This document shows, piece by piece, positions 38,401 through 51,000 of a stretch of DNA of 64,000 bases. The stretch's first letter is position 1. Every line of letters begins with the position of its first letter. Source of the DNA: Prionailurus bengalensis (Eukaryota; Chordata; Mammalia; Carnivora; Felidae). Made by a program: the position numbers and the translations under genes. The DNA lies in the NCBI RefSeq assembly GCF_016509475.1, contig NC_057351.1, forward strand, positions 55,231,549 to 55,295,548. The letters are read 5' to 3'. Below the pieces are notes generated by a model, which worked only from the letters and a program-made list of their open reading frames with translations, was not told where the DNA came from and did no database searches.

Positions 38401-41400
38401 TGGCCTTAGGGACTGGAGCACAACAGGTCAAGAAATAATTTTTGAATTAAATTATGTAACCAAGGTAGGGCAGTGTCTTCAAAAAATTTTGCAAAGTAAT
38501 TTACACCCAAGGGAAATGCGACAATGCATGTTACCTAGTTATTAGCTGCACTGTCCCTTCTCCTCCCTCTCACTTTCTCTCTAAAACATTTCCTTTCCCC
38601 TCAATTCTGCACTACTTTGGAAAATATATATTATTCTTATATCTTGCTGGTGGCATGTGTTATTATCTTTCTGGTTTTGCATATATGTTTTCTAAATCAG
38701 ACTTCAAACCCACTTTCTTTCCAACATAAGCAAGCAAGAGCCTAGATCATCTGCCAATTTCCTTTTAAGTATCCCCATCCCCAACCTTTAACCTGTCTTT
38801 CTCGATTTCCCATTGCCTTATCTCTGGGTCCAGAGCCTTCTAGAGAAACTTTAGGGGAATCCTTGTTTTCCCTCACTGACTTTGCCAAGTTTTAAACTAC
38901 AAGTTATGACTCTACATAAAATTCTAAATCCAATCACCTACTAGATCTAAAAGGGGGCACTTCTGCCCTATAATTAAATGGGTCCATTCGTAATTTTTTT
39001 CTTGATTCCCCTGAAGGAAAGAAATTTTCCTGCACAAAATGCAAAGCTCACCACCATCTCTTAGCAACCCAGGCCAACCAACCTTGCTGAAGACCACAGC
39101 ATATAGGTGACTCTGCCAGTGTGGAGAACGTGTGCTCCCACTGACCGTTCACAGGACCTTCTTATGTGCCAGGACCAGGCCTGAGCACTTTACATGCACC
39201 ATCTCATTTAGTCCTTGTAACACCCTAGGCCAGTGCAATTATTAGGGTCTCCTCCCCACCGGTGAGAAAAAGCCTGCAGAGCTTAAGTGATTCTCCCAGA
39301 GTACAGAGCTAGTAATGGAGAGCCAGCCCTGGAACCCAGGCAGGCCAGAAGCCCATCTCCCGGCATCCTCCTCCTTCCAGCCAGTGTTCTCACTGCCCAA
39401 GGAACAATAGGCTTTAATGTGTGCTAGATAAATGATAGAGTTAGGAATGTGAGAGACTTCAAAAACTGAAACAGCAGGAACAACATCAGCCCACACTCAG
39501 ATAGCTCTTTGGGGCTGGGACGCCCTCTTTGACATGTCCCTGAGCTGCCAGCAAGACGGAAGGCTCTGGAAAATATTTACTACAAGAGCCATCCCCCGCA
39601 TGAACCGCTGCAGTGACATCCCTCTTTTATGTAGGACAACTCTTAGCCCTGACACTCTGCTAAACTAAGAAAGGGTTTGGCAGATGCTTTAGGGAATAAA
39701 GCTGTCAGCTCTGAGCTCTCCAAAGATGCCCCTGTACCACAGATCTCTCTCCCCAGCTCCTAGACCCTTGCCCAACGAAACCTCCAAACACATCACTCTC
39801 CGCAGCCAAGGTCCAACCAAGGGGGAGAGGGAGGGACTGCAATAAACCAGAAAATAAAGTTGGAAGGAGTCAGATCAATTGTAAAGATACACAAAGATTG
39901 GGTTTCCCATCAGCTGGAAGAGTAGTTCCTTCCAGATGAGCAAATGTTCTATAAGCCATTTCTTGCTCTTTTTCAAACTCAAAGACGATGCACAGGCTGG
40001 CTCCAGGGGATATGTGGCCAGGAGTAATGATGTGGATTTAAGGACTGGGAAACTTGACGAAAAGTGGGCCAGGAAAGACCATTAGTAAGGATGCCACTGT
40101 TAAATGTCCCACTGAACAAAGTAGTTTCCTGAAAATCCATGCAGAAAGTTGGCAGAAAAGACGAAACAGCTTTGCCAACATCGTTGTGAACCCTGGGGCA
40201 GGGGTGAGAAGATAACTGTGGTAGATTGTTACAATAATGGGAGGCACCTCCTAATGTACATAGCCTTCACCTTGTACCTTGCTCCAACCATTGAAATGTG
40301 ACAGAAGTGATGTCCTGCAAGTTCTAGAGCCTGGGTCTTAAGAGTCTTGTGGCCTCCCAGCTTGTCTTTTAGGAGCTCTGAGTTCCAGTGCAGTGAGGAG
40401 CCCTGTCCAGCCTGCCAGAAGTTGAAAGGCCACAGGGAGGAAAACTGGGGGGGCCCCAGTGCACAGGCAGCACAACGGCCAGACATGGCACTGGCCATCC
40501 TGGACTTCTCAGCCCAGTCACTTTGTCAAATGACTACTGCTGTGGAAATGATCCCAGGCAAAACCAGAGAAGAATGAGCCAGAGTGACCCACAATGTCAC
40601 AAAAAATAAGTTGCTGTTATAAACCATGACATTTGGGGGTAGACTCTTCTGAGGCAATAGATGACATCATGGTAGCAGAAGGAGAAGTCTGCCTCCCTTC
40701 CAAGCCTTCATGGGAGCTGCTGTGTTTCTACCTAGCCGCCTATCACACCCATGTGCTGCCCCTCACCAATCTCCCTCTGAGGGCTTCTGGGTACTCTTGG
40801 TGGGGAACTATCATTTCATGGGTTTGGTCCATGGGCTTCTACTGGTCAGTGCTGATAAACTGCTCCACAATGACAACAGTGTTGTTAATGGTTATCTCTT
40901 TGAGGGGTGACAGGGATGGCATTATGAGCTAGAGATCACAGGAAAAAAAAAAGATTTTTCTTAAAAGAAAAACAAGAAAAGAAATGCTGGTCCCAGAAGA
41001 CACTGCATTCTTGCCTTGGTCTTTGGTTTCAGAGCTTTTCCTAATAACTGGCACATGGCAGGCACCAATGAGACAGTGCAGTTCCTATAGCCCATTGGAA
41101 GCAATTCATCCCCAACCCCCCCTGAACAGGAGACGCCTGTAGATTCTCCTTATGAAGTGACCACCACATTTGTGGATATGTGGACAGAAATGCAATGACG
41201 ATAATGGAAATTTCTTCTCTCACCGAGTCCAGCATTGCAGATCTCCCTGTCTCCTTTGATCCACCCATTAATTTTTTTCATTTAAGAAATATTTATTGAA
41301 TATCTACTCTGTGCTAGGCTCTGTGGTAGGTGCTGGAGACGAGAGAAGAGGATGCCCTCAAAGATCTCAGTCTAGTGAGCCAGAGGGGGATGTAACAGGT

Positions 41401-44400
41401 ACATAGGATTAGATTAATTTATAAGAATAATTAATAGACAACTTATAAAGCAATATGAAGAGTCATGACAGCTATGGAAACAAGACCCAAAGTACAACCT
41501 TCTCACTTGGGCCAACTTGACAGTGATTCTCTACAAAATCAACACTTTGTCTCTACTCAGCAGCCTGCCATCTCTGGGGCTGATGTACTGTGGCCCAGAT
41601 TTTCCTACACCATTTCCCAAACCCTCAAGGCAGCCCAGCCCCCACACCCAAGCATCCCTGCTCTGACCTTTCATGGTGGGCTGTCATCCTGCCCACCCAT
41701 TGTCTCTTCGACTCCCCCAACAAACCCCCAGAGTAGGTCCTTCGAAGTCTCCTTTCCCAACATGGAAGAGGAAGCCTCAAATGTCCACATGGCAATGAAT
41801 GCAAACATCTGTCAGTGCCTTGCCCACCTGCACTGATTAAGAAATTACAACAGGAAATGTTTGAGCTGGAAGGGGCTCAAAGAACATTTAGTCCAACCCT
41901 CCTATGAGGAAACCGATGCCCAAGGACGTGGAGAGTTGACCCAGCACAAAGCTATCCCTAACTACTGTCTATACCTCCCTCAACAGCACGGTGCATGAGA
42001 GCACAAGGCCTGGAACCTAGTCTTTGACTCTCAGTCCAGTGGTCTCTTCATTTCATGGTGCACCTCATATCCTCTGACAAGGAGCCAGGAGAAGAGTAAT
42101 GAAAACAGGGTCAGTCACTCCCATGCCAGTTGTTCAAAGATGCTGACGTTGACAAAACTCCACCTATTAGAGCTCTGGAGAGATTCCCCTGGGTGCAGGA
42201 TGGAGATCATAACTAAATCAGCTGTGTGGCCAGAGGGACAGCACCACCTTCCCGCTACAACTGGGAACATGGGATGCTGAGGTTTGGATACTCTCTCCCA
42301 CAGTTCCATGACCTCATCAACAGCATGCTTTCAGCATGCTTACCCAAGAGCCAATGAGCCCTGGGTACACTCCCAAGAGCTGTGTGTCTCCTGAAGGAAT
42401 GATTTCTTTTGATCTGTATGGACATGGCGACTCATGAAATGGATTGTTTCCTTCCTTGCAATAGCTGCTAAGAAGCACAGGGCAGGATTTGCTGCCAGTC
42501 TGACCAAAGTGTGCATGACTTTCTGGCATATATTCTGAACAGGCAATTGATTCCAAGCTTCCATGCAGCTATCTACCCTTATTTTCCCCTCCCCCATCCT
42601 CAAGTTTCCTCATTTACTTGTTTCTTGTCCTATGTACGTGCTGGAAACCCAATCGAACCTTTTGTTTTTGAGTAATTAAATAGATAAATAGAAAGCAAAC
42701 AAGCTGGTTTTAAGACGAAACTGAGAAAAAAGTGGCAAGTGAGAGAACATATGCCTTGTATCTATCTCCTCTAACTCGAGTGGAAACACCCACAAAACTG
42801 GGATTAGTTGGGGGACACTTCTATATACACAACACGCATATGGTCTAGAAGCAAGGGAAATATTGGAAATACTTCACACCCAGTCCAGCACAGCAATAAC
42901 TCATCAAAACAGATCCTACCAATGCCGGCTGTAAATCACTGGCCCCAGCCATACTTGGGTACACCAGCTCCCATCAAGTGTGACCAGCAGGCGGGAAACC
43001 TGGACCTTTGTTCTCACTCTGACCCCAGCTACCTGTGTGCCCTCGAGCTGGCTGGAGCCTCATTTTCTTCACCTCTAAAATGAATCCACGATTTACAACT
43101 CCCCCAGCTCTCATATGGTCTAGCTTTCAATAAACCACACCTCTTCAAGGGAACTGGTTAGCACCACCAGGCTTACATCAAGGACGTGCTTTGGAAGACT
43201 CCCCCACCCACTGGAAATTTTACACAGAGCCCCTAAGTTATTATCCCAGCCAACCTCTAGATAATTTCCCCTTTCCAGTTTGCTGCTTGTGACATTAGGG
43301 CATGATGGAACACCAGCTTCACAATGGGATTCAATCTTATTAGCGGGAACCTGATTAGATTATATTTCACTGCAGCCCAGAGGCCACTGTATTTCAAGGA
43401 CAGACAGGCCAACTGTGCTAAAAGCATGCAGAGACCCACTCTCTGCAGACCTCCAGGAATCCGACCCGAGCCTGCGGCAGGCACAGTAAAACACAGATGA
43501 GGCATAAGCATAGATTCCGACCTTGAGAAGGTGTTCCGGGCGTAGTGCATGATGCTGTCAAAGTCGTACGTTTCTCCCAGAGAGCTCACTTCCCCAGCTT
43601 CCATTTTTAAGAAATTATACTCCTGACCTGTGACACAACACTCTGTTAAGGCCTTTGAAAACCAAGGCAGGTACCTGAAAGGAGGCAGAGGGGGGAGAAG
43701 GAGGGCCCATAGCAACTTCTGAGAGCTCTGTTAGCCCAAATAACAGGGTTGTGGTCGTTCTCATTGTTTTTAACAGACTGGAAATTTGAAACTTCAAACA
43801 GCCCTGTTTTCCAACCCACCACCCAACCCCTCCCCAAGTGCCCCTGGAAACTCTTATACTAAGTTTGTAGGCAGGTTCGATATTAATCTGATCGTTCAAA
43901 AACTTAGAAAAAAAAAATCTCTGATCTTGCTACTAAAGAACAAAAGAAAAATCAAAGAGTTAAGTTCAATCCCAAATAGTTCACAACTCAGACCCTTGAA
44001 AGCATTTTAAGGCAAACATATTATTCAACCAGTTACTTTCATGTTCAACATAGACTTCTATATAAAATTATTTAATATAAGAAGTGGGGTGTTTTGTTTG
44101 TTTGTGTTTTGTTTTGTTTTGTTTTGTTTTAGTCTAGACACTACCTGCCTTGGGGCAGAACATTTCCAGACCAAAATACTACTTTTACATGTATTTGTGT
44201 CCTAATTGCATTTCAGTTTCAAAAGGATGTGTTGCTGAAGTCAGCAAAAGTGACTCTCATAAAAGCAACCAGGAGAACTCTTTTTTTTTTTTTTTTTTTT
44301 GGCTTCTCAGCCTTGATCCTGCAACAGTTACTCTGGTCCATTCTGTTCCTTTTAGGAAATGGAGTTGGATTTCATTGTCCTTTTACAACATGAAAAGTCA

Positions 44401-47400
44401 TTTCATTTCTGCCATAACCAGAAGCTATGGCAGATGACCTCCCAGGAAGGGCCACAAATAACAGTGGCAGTGCTAACAACAAATGTCTGCACAGTAGGGC
44501 TGCTGCCTCCTTACTTAACAAATGAGCATTTGTCGGGTCCCTGAAACCCCTCTCCTTTAACCCTGCCTGATGCCACCTTCCTGGCCAGTGGCTTCCAGAC
44601 TCGATACTGGCTCCTTACCTGGCTGGATGTTCTCTCTGATGATGGTGACATGCTGGTCTCTGTCGGGCCGAGTGTGTTCATGCCAGAACCCAACCACATG
44701 GCCCAACTCATGTGCCACAATGCCAAACTTGTCACAGTTTTTCCCAATGGATATGGCCTGCGGGCCTCCTCCTCGACGCCCAACATAGGAACAACAGCTG
44801 GACAGTGGCAGAAATACCCAGGTCAGCCGCTCAGAGAATAGGAAGAGTCTAATGCCCTCCCCCATGTGTGTGATTGTGTGTGTGCGTGCACGTGTGTGTG
44901 CGCGGGCACACACATGCACACACGCGCACACACACGCACGCTAATCTAAAAGAAAGAGATATTCAGAGCTGAAAGCACGTTCATTGTCCAAGTTACCTCC
45001 CAATACAGAAATTCCCTCCAAAAATTGTTCTCCTTTTTGGTGGTCACGGATCCACTTGAGAACCCAAAGAAGATAAGGCTTCTCTTCTTGGAATAAAGCC
45101 CATACCCTCCCCAACCCTGCACCCCCAAGTCTCTCCTGAATCATCTCTGATGACGAGGAAAGGAGTCAGCTGAGTTTCTGTAAAGCATGGTACCCTTATC
45201 AGAGAAGCCTTAGAAATGACTCCCCTTCTGGGCAAAATTGCTTTTTCAAGTAACATTTATTCCTAACATATTATTATATATTATTCCTAATATAGAAAGG
45301 TATAAGAAAAGAAATAAACATGGCCCACAACCCCACCACCTCTATCACCCAGCTAACGTCTATCAAACATTAAAAGAAATATGTGTTCTGGGGCACCTGG
45401 GTGGCTCAGTCAATTAAGTGTCTGACTATTGATTTAGGCAAAGGTCATGATCTCATGGTTCGTGGGTTTGAGCCCCACGTTGGTCTCTAGGCTGACAGTG
45501 AGGAGCCTGCTTGGGATTCTATCTCTCCCTTTCTCTCTGCCCCTACCCTGCTTGTGTGCTCTCTCTCTCTCTCTCTAAAAAGTAAATAAACATTTTTTAA
45601 AAGTATGTGTTCAAAAGAGTCAAGTATTAAGTCTCTCACCCCCATCTCTAATCTCTTCATCCAAAGATAACCATTGTTAACAGTTTCTTGGATATCCTTC
45701 AGAAAAATTAGATATGTATACTTTTTATTATAAAATGCACTATGTACATCATCCTTAATTTTTACCTTTTTTCCTCCTTAATGTAGAGATCTTTTTATAA
45801 CAATGCATACAGACTTCCTTCATTCTTTTCAAAGCAACAAAGTACTAAATTTTCTTTAATCTGACTCCTATTAATGTACATTTGGGCTGATTCCAATTTT
45901 TATTAGTTAAACAAAGCCTTGTGGGAGAGGAAGACAAAACAAACAAATAACAACAAGCAAAACAAATAAATGGTTGGACTCCTGTTTGTAGCATTGGGAT
46001 TGAGAGATAAACGGGTTCATACATTTGAGATTTGATAGATACTATCAAACTGCAATCCCCAAATGTTGGGTCTACTTATATGCCCACTAATGATATATTT
46101 AAAAGCCCTATTTCCATACAACCTGGCCAACACTGGCTTTATCGAATTCTTTTTGTCAGTTGGATAGGTGAAAAATGGTATTTCAGTGTATCGAGATTGG
46201 AGAGTTTTCCATGTTTTCTATGACATTTGTATTTTTTTTCTTGTGAGCTATGTGATCACCTCTTTTCCCCATCTTCTTTTGGGCTGTCCATCTTTTTACG
46301 AATGATATATAAGGACCCTTTGTGAATTAAGGAAACAAGTCTTTTGATTGTCAAATGTATTGCAGATATTTTTCTCACTTTGTTTCTCAGTTTGCTTTTT
46401 TGTTTATGTATTGTCTTGGTTTTGTCTACACCACATATAATTTTTAAATTTCAATGTATGGAATGTCTTCACTCTCCTACATCCTGCTGGGAAAGGCCAT
46501 CTACCTGCCAGGATCATCCATAAAATCCACTCTTGCTTCTCTCATAATAAAATAATAAAATTTTCAAAATAATTTTTAAATCTCTTTTCATTTCTTTATT
46601 TTTCCTTTTAAAAATGTTTACTGTATTTGATCCGGCTAGAATCATTTTGATGTAAGAAGTGAGGTAGGAATCCAGCTTTATTTTTTTCACAACAAGCTGT
46701 CTATCTCAGTATTAAAATATCCCAAATGACTAATCCAGCTCTCACTCATTTAAGATGCTACCTAAATTCATGTATAGGCATATGCACTTTAAACTCTTTT
46801 GTTCTGTTCCAAATGGTTTTAATTATTACTAACTTCATTTGCATTTTATTTTTTTTTAATTTTTTTTTTCAACGTTTATTTATTTTTGGGACAGAGAGAG
46901 ACAGAGCATGAACGGGGGAGGGGCAGAGAGAGAGGGAGACACAGAATCGGAAACAGGCTCCAGGCTCTGAGCCATCAGCCCAGAGCCTGACGCGGGGCTC
47001 GAACTCATGGACCGCAAGATCGTGAGATCGTGACCTGGCTGAAGTCGAACGCTTAACCGACTGCGCCACCCAGGCGCCCTCATTTGCATTTTAAATCCTA
47101 GATGTTTGAACAGACCATCAGACCACTCCCCATAATCCCCTCCATACCTCCATCCCCCTGTCCCTGTGTCCTTTCTCTCTCTCTCTCTCTATGCCTCTCT
47201 CTATATATCCCTCTGTTTTTCTCTTTCTTCTTATTCTCTCTCTCTCTCTCTCTATATATATATCCCTCTCTCTGCCTCAGTCTCTCTCTCGCTCTCTCTG
47301 TCTCTGTCTCTCTCCTTCTCTGTTGGTTATTTCTACATGGTTGTTCCTCCAGATAAACTCTAGTGCCATTTATTTAAGTTGTTGAAATATATATACACAT

Positions 47401-48003
47401 ATGCCCACATATACATAAATGTAGATGTCTGAATCCAAATGGCATGCTTTTATAGGTTATTTTAGGGAGTTCTGCATCTTTACAATGTTGAATATTCCCA
47501 TACCAGGAAGTGGTATGCATTTCCATTTTTACTTTTTTTTTAAGTGTCCTTAGAGTTTTAGCATTTTCTTCTTACAGGTCTGGAGCATTCTTGCATTTTT
47601 ATTAGGTTTATTCTTAGAGATATTATTTATTATGTCTCTATTAAAGTGATATTTTTCCTAATACAGAAGTGTATCTGATTGTTTCATTATAAGGAAAAGT
47701 AATTTTTTGTTTACTACTTTTGTAATGAGTCACCTTAATAGGGTCTCCTTTTGTTTCTAGTAGTTTCTCAATTGCTTTTCTGGGTTTTTAGACACGGTCA
47801 TATTAACTTCAAACAATGCAAACATGCCTTGTTCCTGCCGATACTTGTCATATGTATTTCCTTCTCTTATTTAACTATATTAGCTAGTATTTCCCAAAAT
47901 ATGTAGAATAATTGTGGTGATCATGAACACCTTTGCCTTGTTCCTGATTCTAACAGAAATGCTTCTAGAATTATCAGTTTAATTCAATGTGGGCTCTTGG
48001 GAT

Positions 48004-48035
<32 letters not shown>

Positions 48036-51000
48036 ACACAGGTTTAGCCATAGCTCTTTAATTTAGAATTGCAGGGATTTTATTATCTTGACATCTTATA
48101 ATATCAATCCTGAATTCTTTATGATCTAAGAGTTGTAAACAAAAAATAGAGCTTTTCATTTACTAGGTAATGCAGGCGTGTTCATTCTACTTTTTGTTAT
48201 TATGTCTAGTTTCATTGCTTTGTAATCAGAGCCTATTTTAACGCTGTTTCTGCCTTTGAGAACTCATTGAGGTGTTCTTAATGCTTAATAGATGGACAAT
48301 GTCTATAAATGTTCAACATGCACTTACAAAGAAAAGATGTGTTATCAGATTGCCGAATCTGATAGACCCATAGGATCAACTCTTAATTACATTTTTCCAG
48401 TCCTCAACAGATCTCTACTTATTTTTTGGTCAACTTGACATTGATCTACTTGAGTTGACAGAAATGAAATAAAGTCGCCTGCTGCTGGTGTTTCTGTCAA
48501 TTTCCCCTTGAATTCCCTGGGGCTTGCTTTATGACTCTTAATGCTATGCTATTTGGTGCATAAAGATTTATGACAGTTATATTCTCACTGTAGCTTGTAC
48601 TCTTTCTCATTATGAAGTGCCTCACCTTTTTTTTTAAACACTTTCTGACTTTAAAAACAAAACAAAACAGGAATGAAACAAAAAAGGCCTTGTCTATAAC
48701 TAAAATTATGATCCCAACATTCTTTTTGTTAGCATTTGCCTGTATGCCTTCTTTCCTTTTACATGTAAACCTTTCTGGGTCATTTTTCCAGTAGTCATTT
48801 CATGCATACGCCATGTAGTTGGGTTTAAGTATTTGAACCAGAACGGGGAACTTTTTCTTCCAGTGAGAGAGTATATCACACTTACATTTATTGGCATAAC
48901 AGATAATTTAATCAAAATCCAGGCATCTTATTGTCTGTTGTGTTTTCTGGAGGAAGTCTGTAAGCCCACGGAGCCCATAAAATTACCCACAAAGTTTTGC
49001 ATAAATGCATATCTGTCATGAGGAAGCCCATAGCTTCATCAGGTTCTCAGTAGGATTGCTGACCTCAAATTGGTTCAGAACCACTGCTCCATACAAAACA
49101 CCCCCAATTCCTTCGACTGCTCCCATGACAGGAGATCCAGACCCCTTGTCTTCCTAGAGTCTTCTTCTTGACCCACCTACTTTGTCACCAGATTGTGAGT
49201 TCATTGATGGCAAGGGGAGTTTCTGACAAACCCTAGATTGCTACTTATTACAGCTCCTTGGAACGATTTGGTTGTACAGAGAAAACTCAAGACTCACAAG
49301 CCATCTGTCTGCCTCTGAGTCCTCTGAGACGGCCTTGCTTTCACTTACTTACCCGCACGTTCTGTAACTGAACACAATAAAGCTCTCTTCATCAGTCCTT
49401 TCTATGAAGGTCACACAGGTGTGCTTCTCCCAGTGTCTCATAGCCTGCTTAAAAATGGCTCTCTGGCTTCCTGAAATGACAGGGCAAGGCTCATCACTTC
49501 ACTGATAGGTCCTTGCCTTCCTTCGATGCTGTAAGGCGTGCTGACTTACAACACTCGTTCCAATGATCAAAAGAACTTGTTGGGGTGACCCAAGATAGAA
49601 ATGCACTAGGAATAAGGATTGCCCTTGCTAAGGATATAACTTTCCCGAATCACCAGAACTCAGTAAGGGCTTGTGGATTGGAAAAGAGAGTAAAAATAGA
49701 TGGTCAGAATATCCCAAGCGCCCCAACTTGTCCTGTGAAGGGAAAGTACTTAATTAAGCTTTAGAAAAATCTCACTCGGGTTATTCAATTTGGAAATTTT
49801 AGGCTCTTGAAGGAGCTCACCAGTACTGCATTCTGCAGCCTCTTTTTATTTTATATCTATAGGAGTGTATGTCCATATGCTCTAAAAAGTTTATTTTCAT
49901 GTACATTCATGCTACTTTTGCATGGGCGTGCACTGTCTTCTGGTGGATCCTTGCGCCTCATTTTCTACAAAGCCTTTGAAAACAGATGGATTTCATACTT
50001 TCTCTGAACATGTCCTCATAGTTCCTTGAACGGAAATGTGTTGAAAAGTAGAACAATAAGTAAATTGTCTGGGAGCAACAACAAAGTAGCTGTAAACTGT
50101 GGCTGATAGTTACTTGTAGTCGGTAAGTATTCTTTTAAAAAAATCTATCAACCTGAGATAAAGAAGACTATTTTGATTTTGCTAGAAACAATGAGAAGGA
50201 TCTAGAAAGAAATAGTGGTTTGGGGAGTACAAATGATGATTAGGGGTGGGTTCTGAGTTCTAGAGTGACCTTGTTGCCAAAAGCAAACAAAGCACTGGGG
50301 AGGCTCCCATCATAGCCTGGAAGACATGGGGGTGGGGGTCAAATTGTTGTCCCCAAAAGCACACATATAGAATAAAGAGTCACCTAGCTGTCCATTTTTT
50401 TTTACATCTTGACACTTTTAGTTCAAATTGTTTATATAGCTCAAGCACTCACCAAAATAGCAATCCCACTAATTACAGAATAACAAAAACCACCACATAA
50501 AGAAAATTCTCTCTATAAAATTAGCTGATTTTGATGAAGGTTATATACATCTTTGGTCAGAAAAGCACACCAGCTCTGAAAGAACACAGGTAAGCACCAG
50601 AGACCAAAGGTGAGTAGCTGGTCAAAATTCCAACATTCAAATCCATTAGGCATGCTCTTTTTCTCCCAGTAGGACTGGGAGCTCCTGGAGGTGAAGTCTT
50701 GGCCTTTTTATCACCAGCACCTATTTAAGTATCCGGCAAGCATCCTGGGTTACTGTCTCATGAGTGACGCTGCCAGGAGAGAGGAGGGGTGGCCCGGAGG
50801 CACTCCGTGCTCTCCGCCAGGTCCCAGGTCCCTGTCATCCACGTCTTCACAGTGCCTTTACCCATCAGTGGTTTTCAGTGGCTCTGGGACAGCTGCCTCA
50901 TCAACAGCCTCCCCCAGAAGCCACAGAACCGCAGAGAGGAGGCCGACTTGTAGGTGCTGGCAGAATTGAGAGCCTGGAAGAGGCAGCTCCGTGTGGCTTT

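Larger units (their letters stand above)
36266..43521 (-). other. TLL2: TLL2 intron 7
   Basis: 7256 bp. Holds MIR copies (36880-37000, 39150-39350), an L2-like stretch (about 37480-38455), an ERVL-MaLR-like LTR (40235-40690), an L2 antisense fragment (41285-41480) and an old SINE or LINE tail near 41860-41960. The stretches 38460-39140, 39360-40230 and 42000-43500 show nothing recognisable. Confidence 0.65.
43628..44618 (-). other. TLL2: TLL2 intron 6
   Basis: 991 bp. Contains a GTTTT-type pentamer repeat (44094-44130) and a run of 20 T (44281-44300). No transposable element was recognised with confidence. Confidence 0.6.
45650..48980 (-). mobile_element. Old L1 fragment, minus-oriented
   Basis: Antisense L1 3' region (about 45680-46300) and ORF2-like sequence (about 46600-48500). 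Recognisable by phrases such as the 'tggtatgcatttccattttt' and 'atggacaatgtctataaatg' regions. Interrupted by a young felid SINE (46849-47079) and two simple repeats. No frame is preserved. Confidence 0.75.
44798..49352 (-). other. TLL2: TLL2 intron 5
   Basis: 4555 bp. Holds a palindromic GT/AC tract (44864-44941), a SINE (45390-45603), a long minus-oriented L1 (about 45650-48980) interrupted by a young felid SINE (46849-47079), a TC-rich tract (47172-47320) and a CA run (48003-48042). Confidence 0.75.

Noticed and set aside
44300..44330. 'ggcttctcagccttgatc' resembling the start of U2 snRNA
   Set aside because: The similarity covers little more than a dozen bases and the downstream sequence does not follow U2.
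45390..45470. tRNA-like sequences in the heads of the SINEs
   Set aside because: They are tRNA-derived SINE heads without a functional cloverleaf, not tRNA genes.
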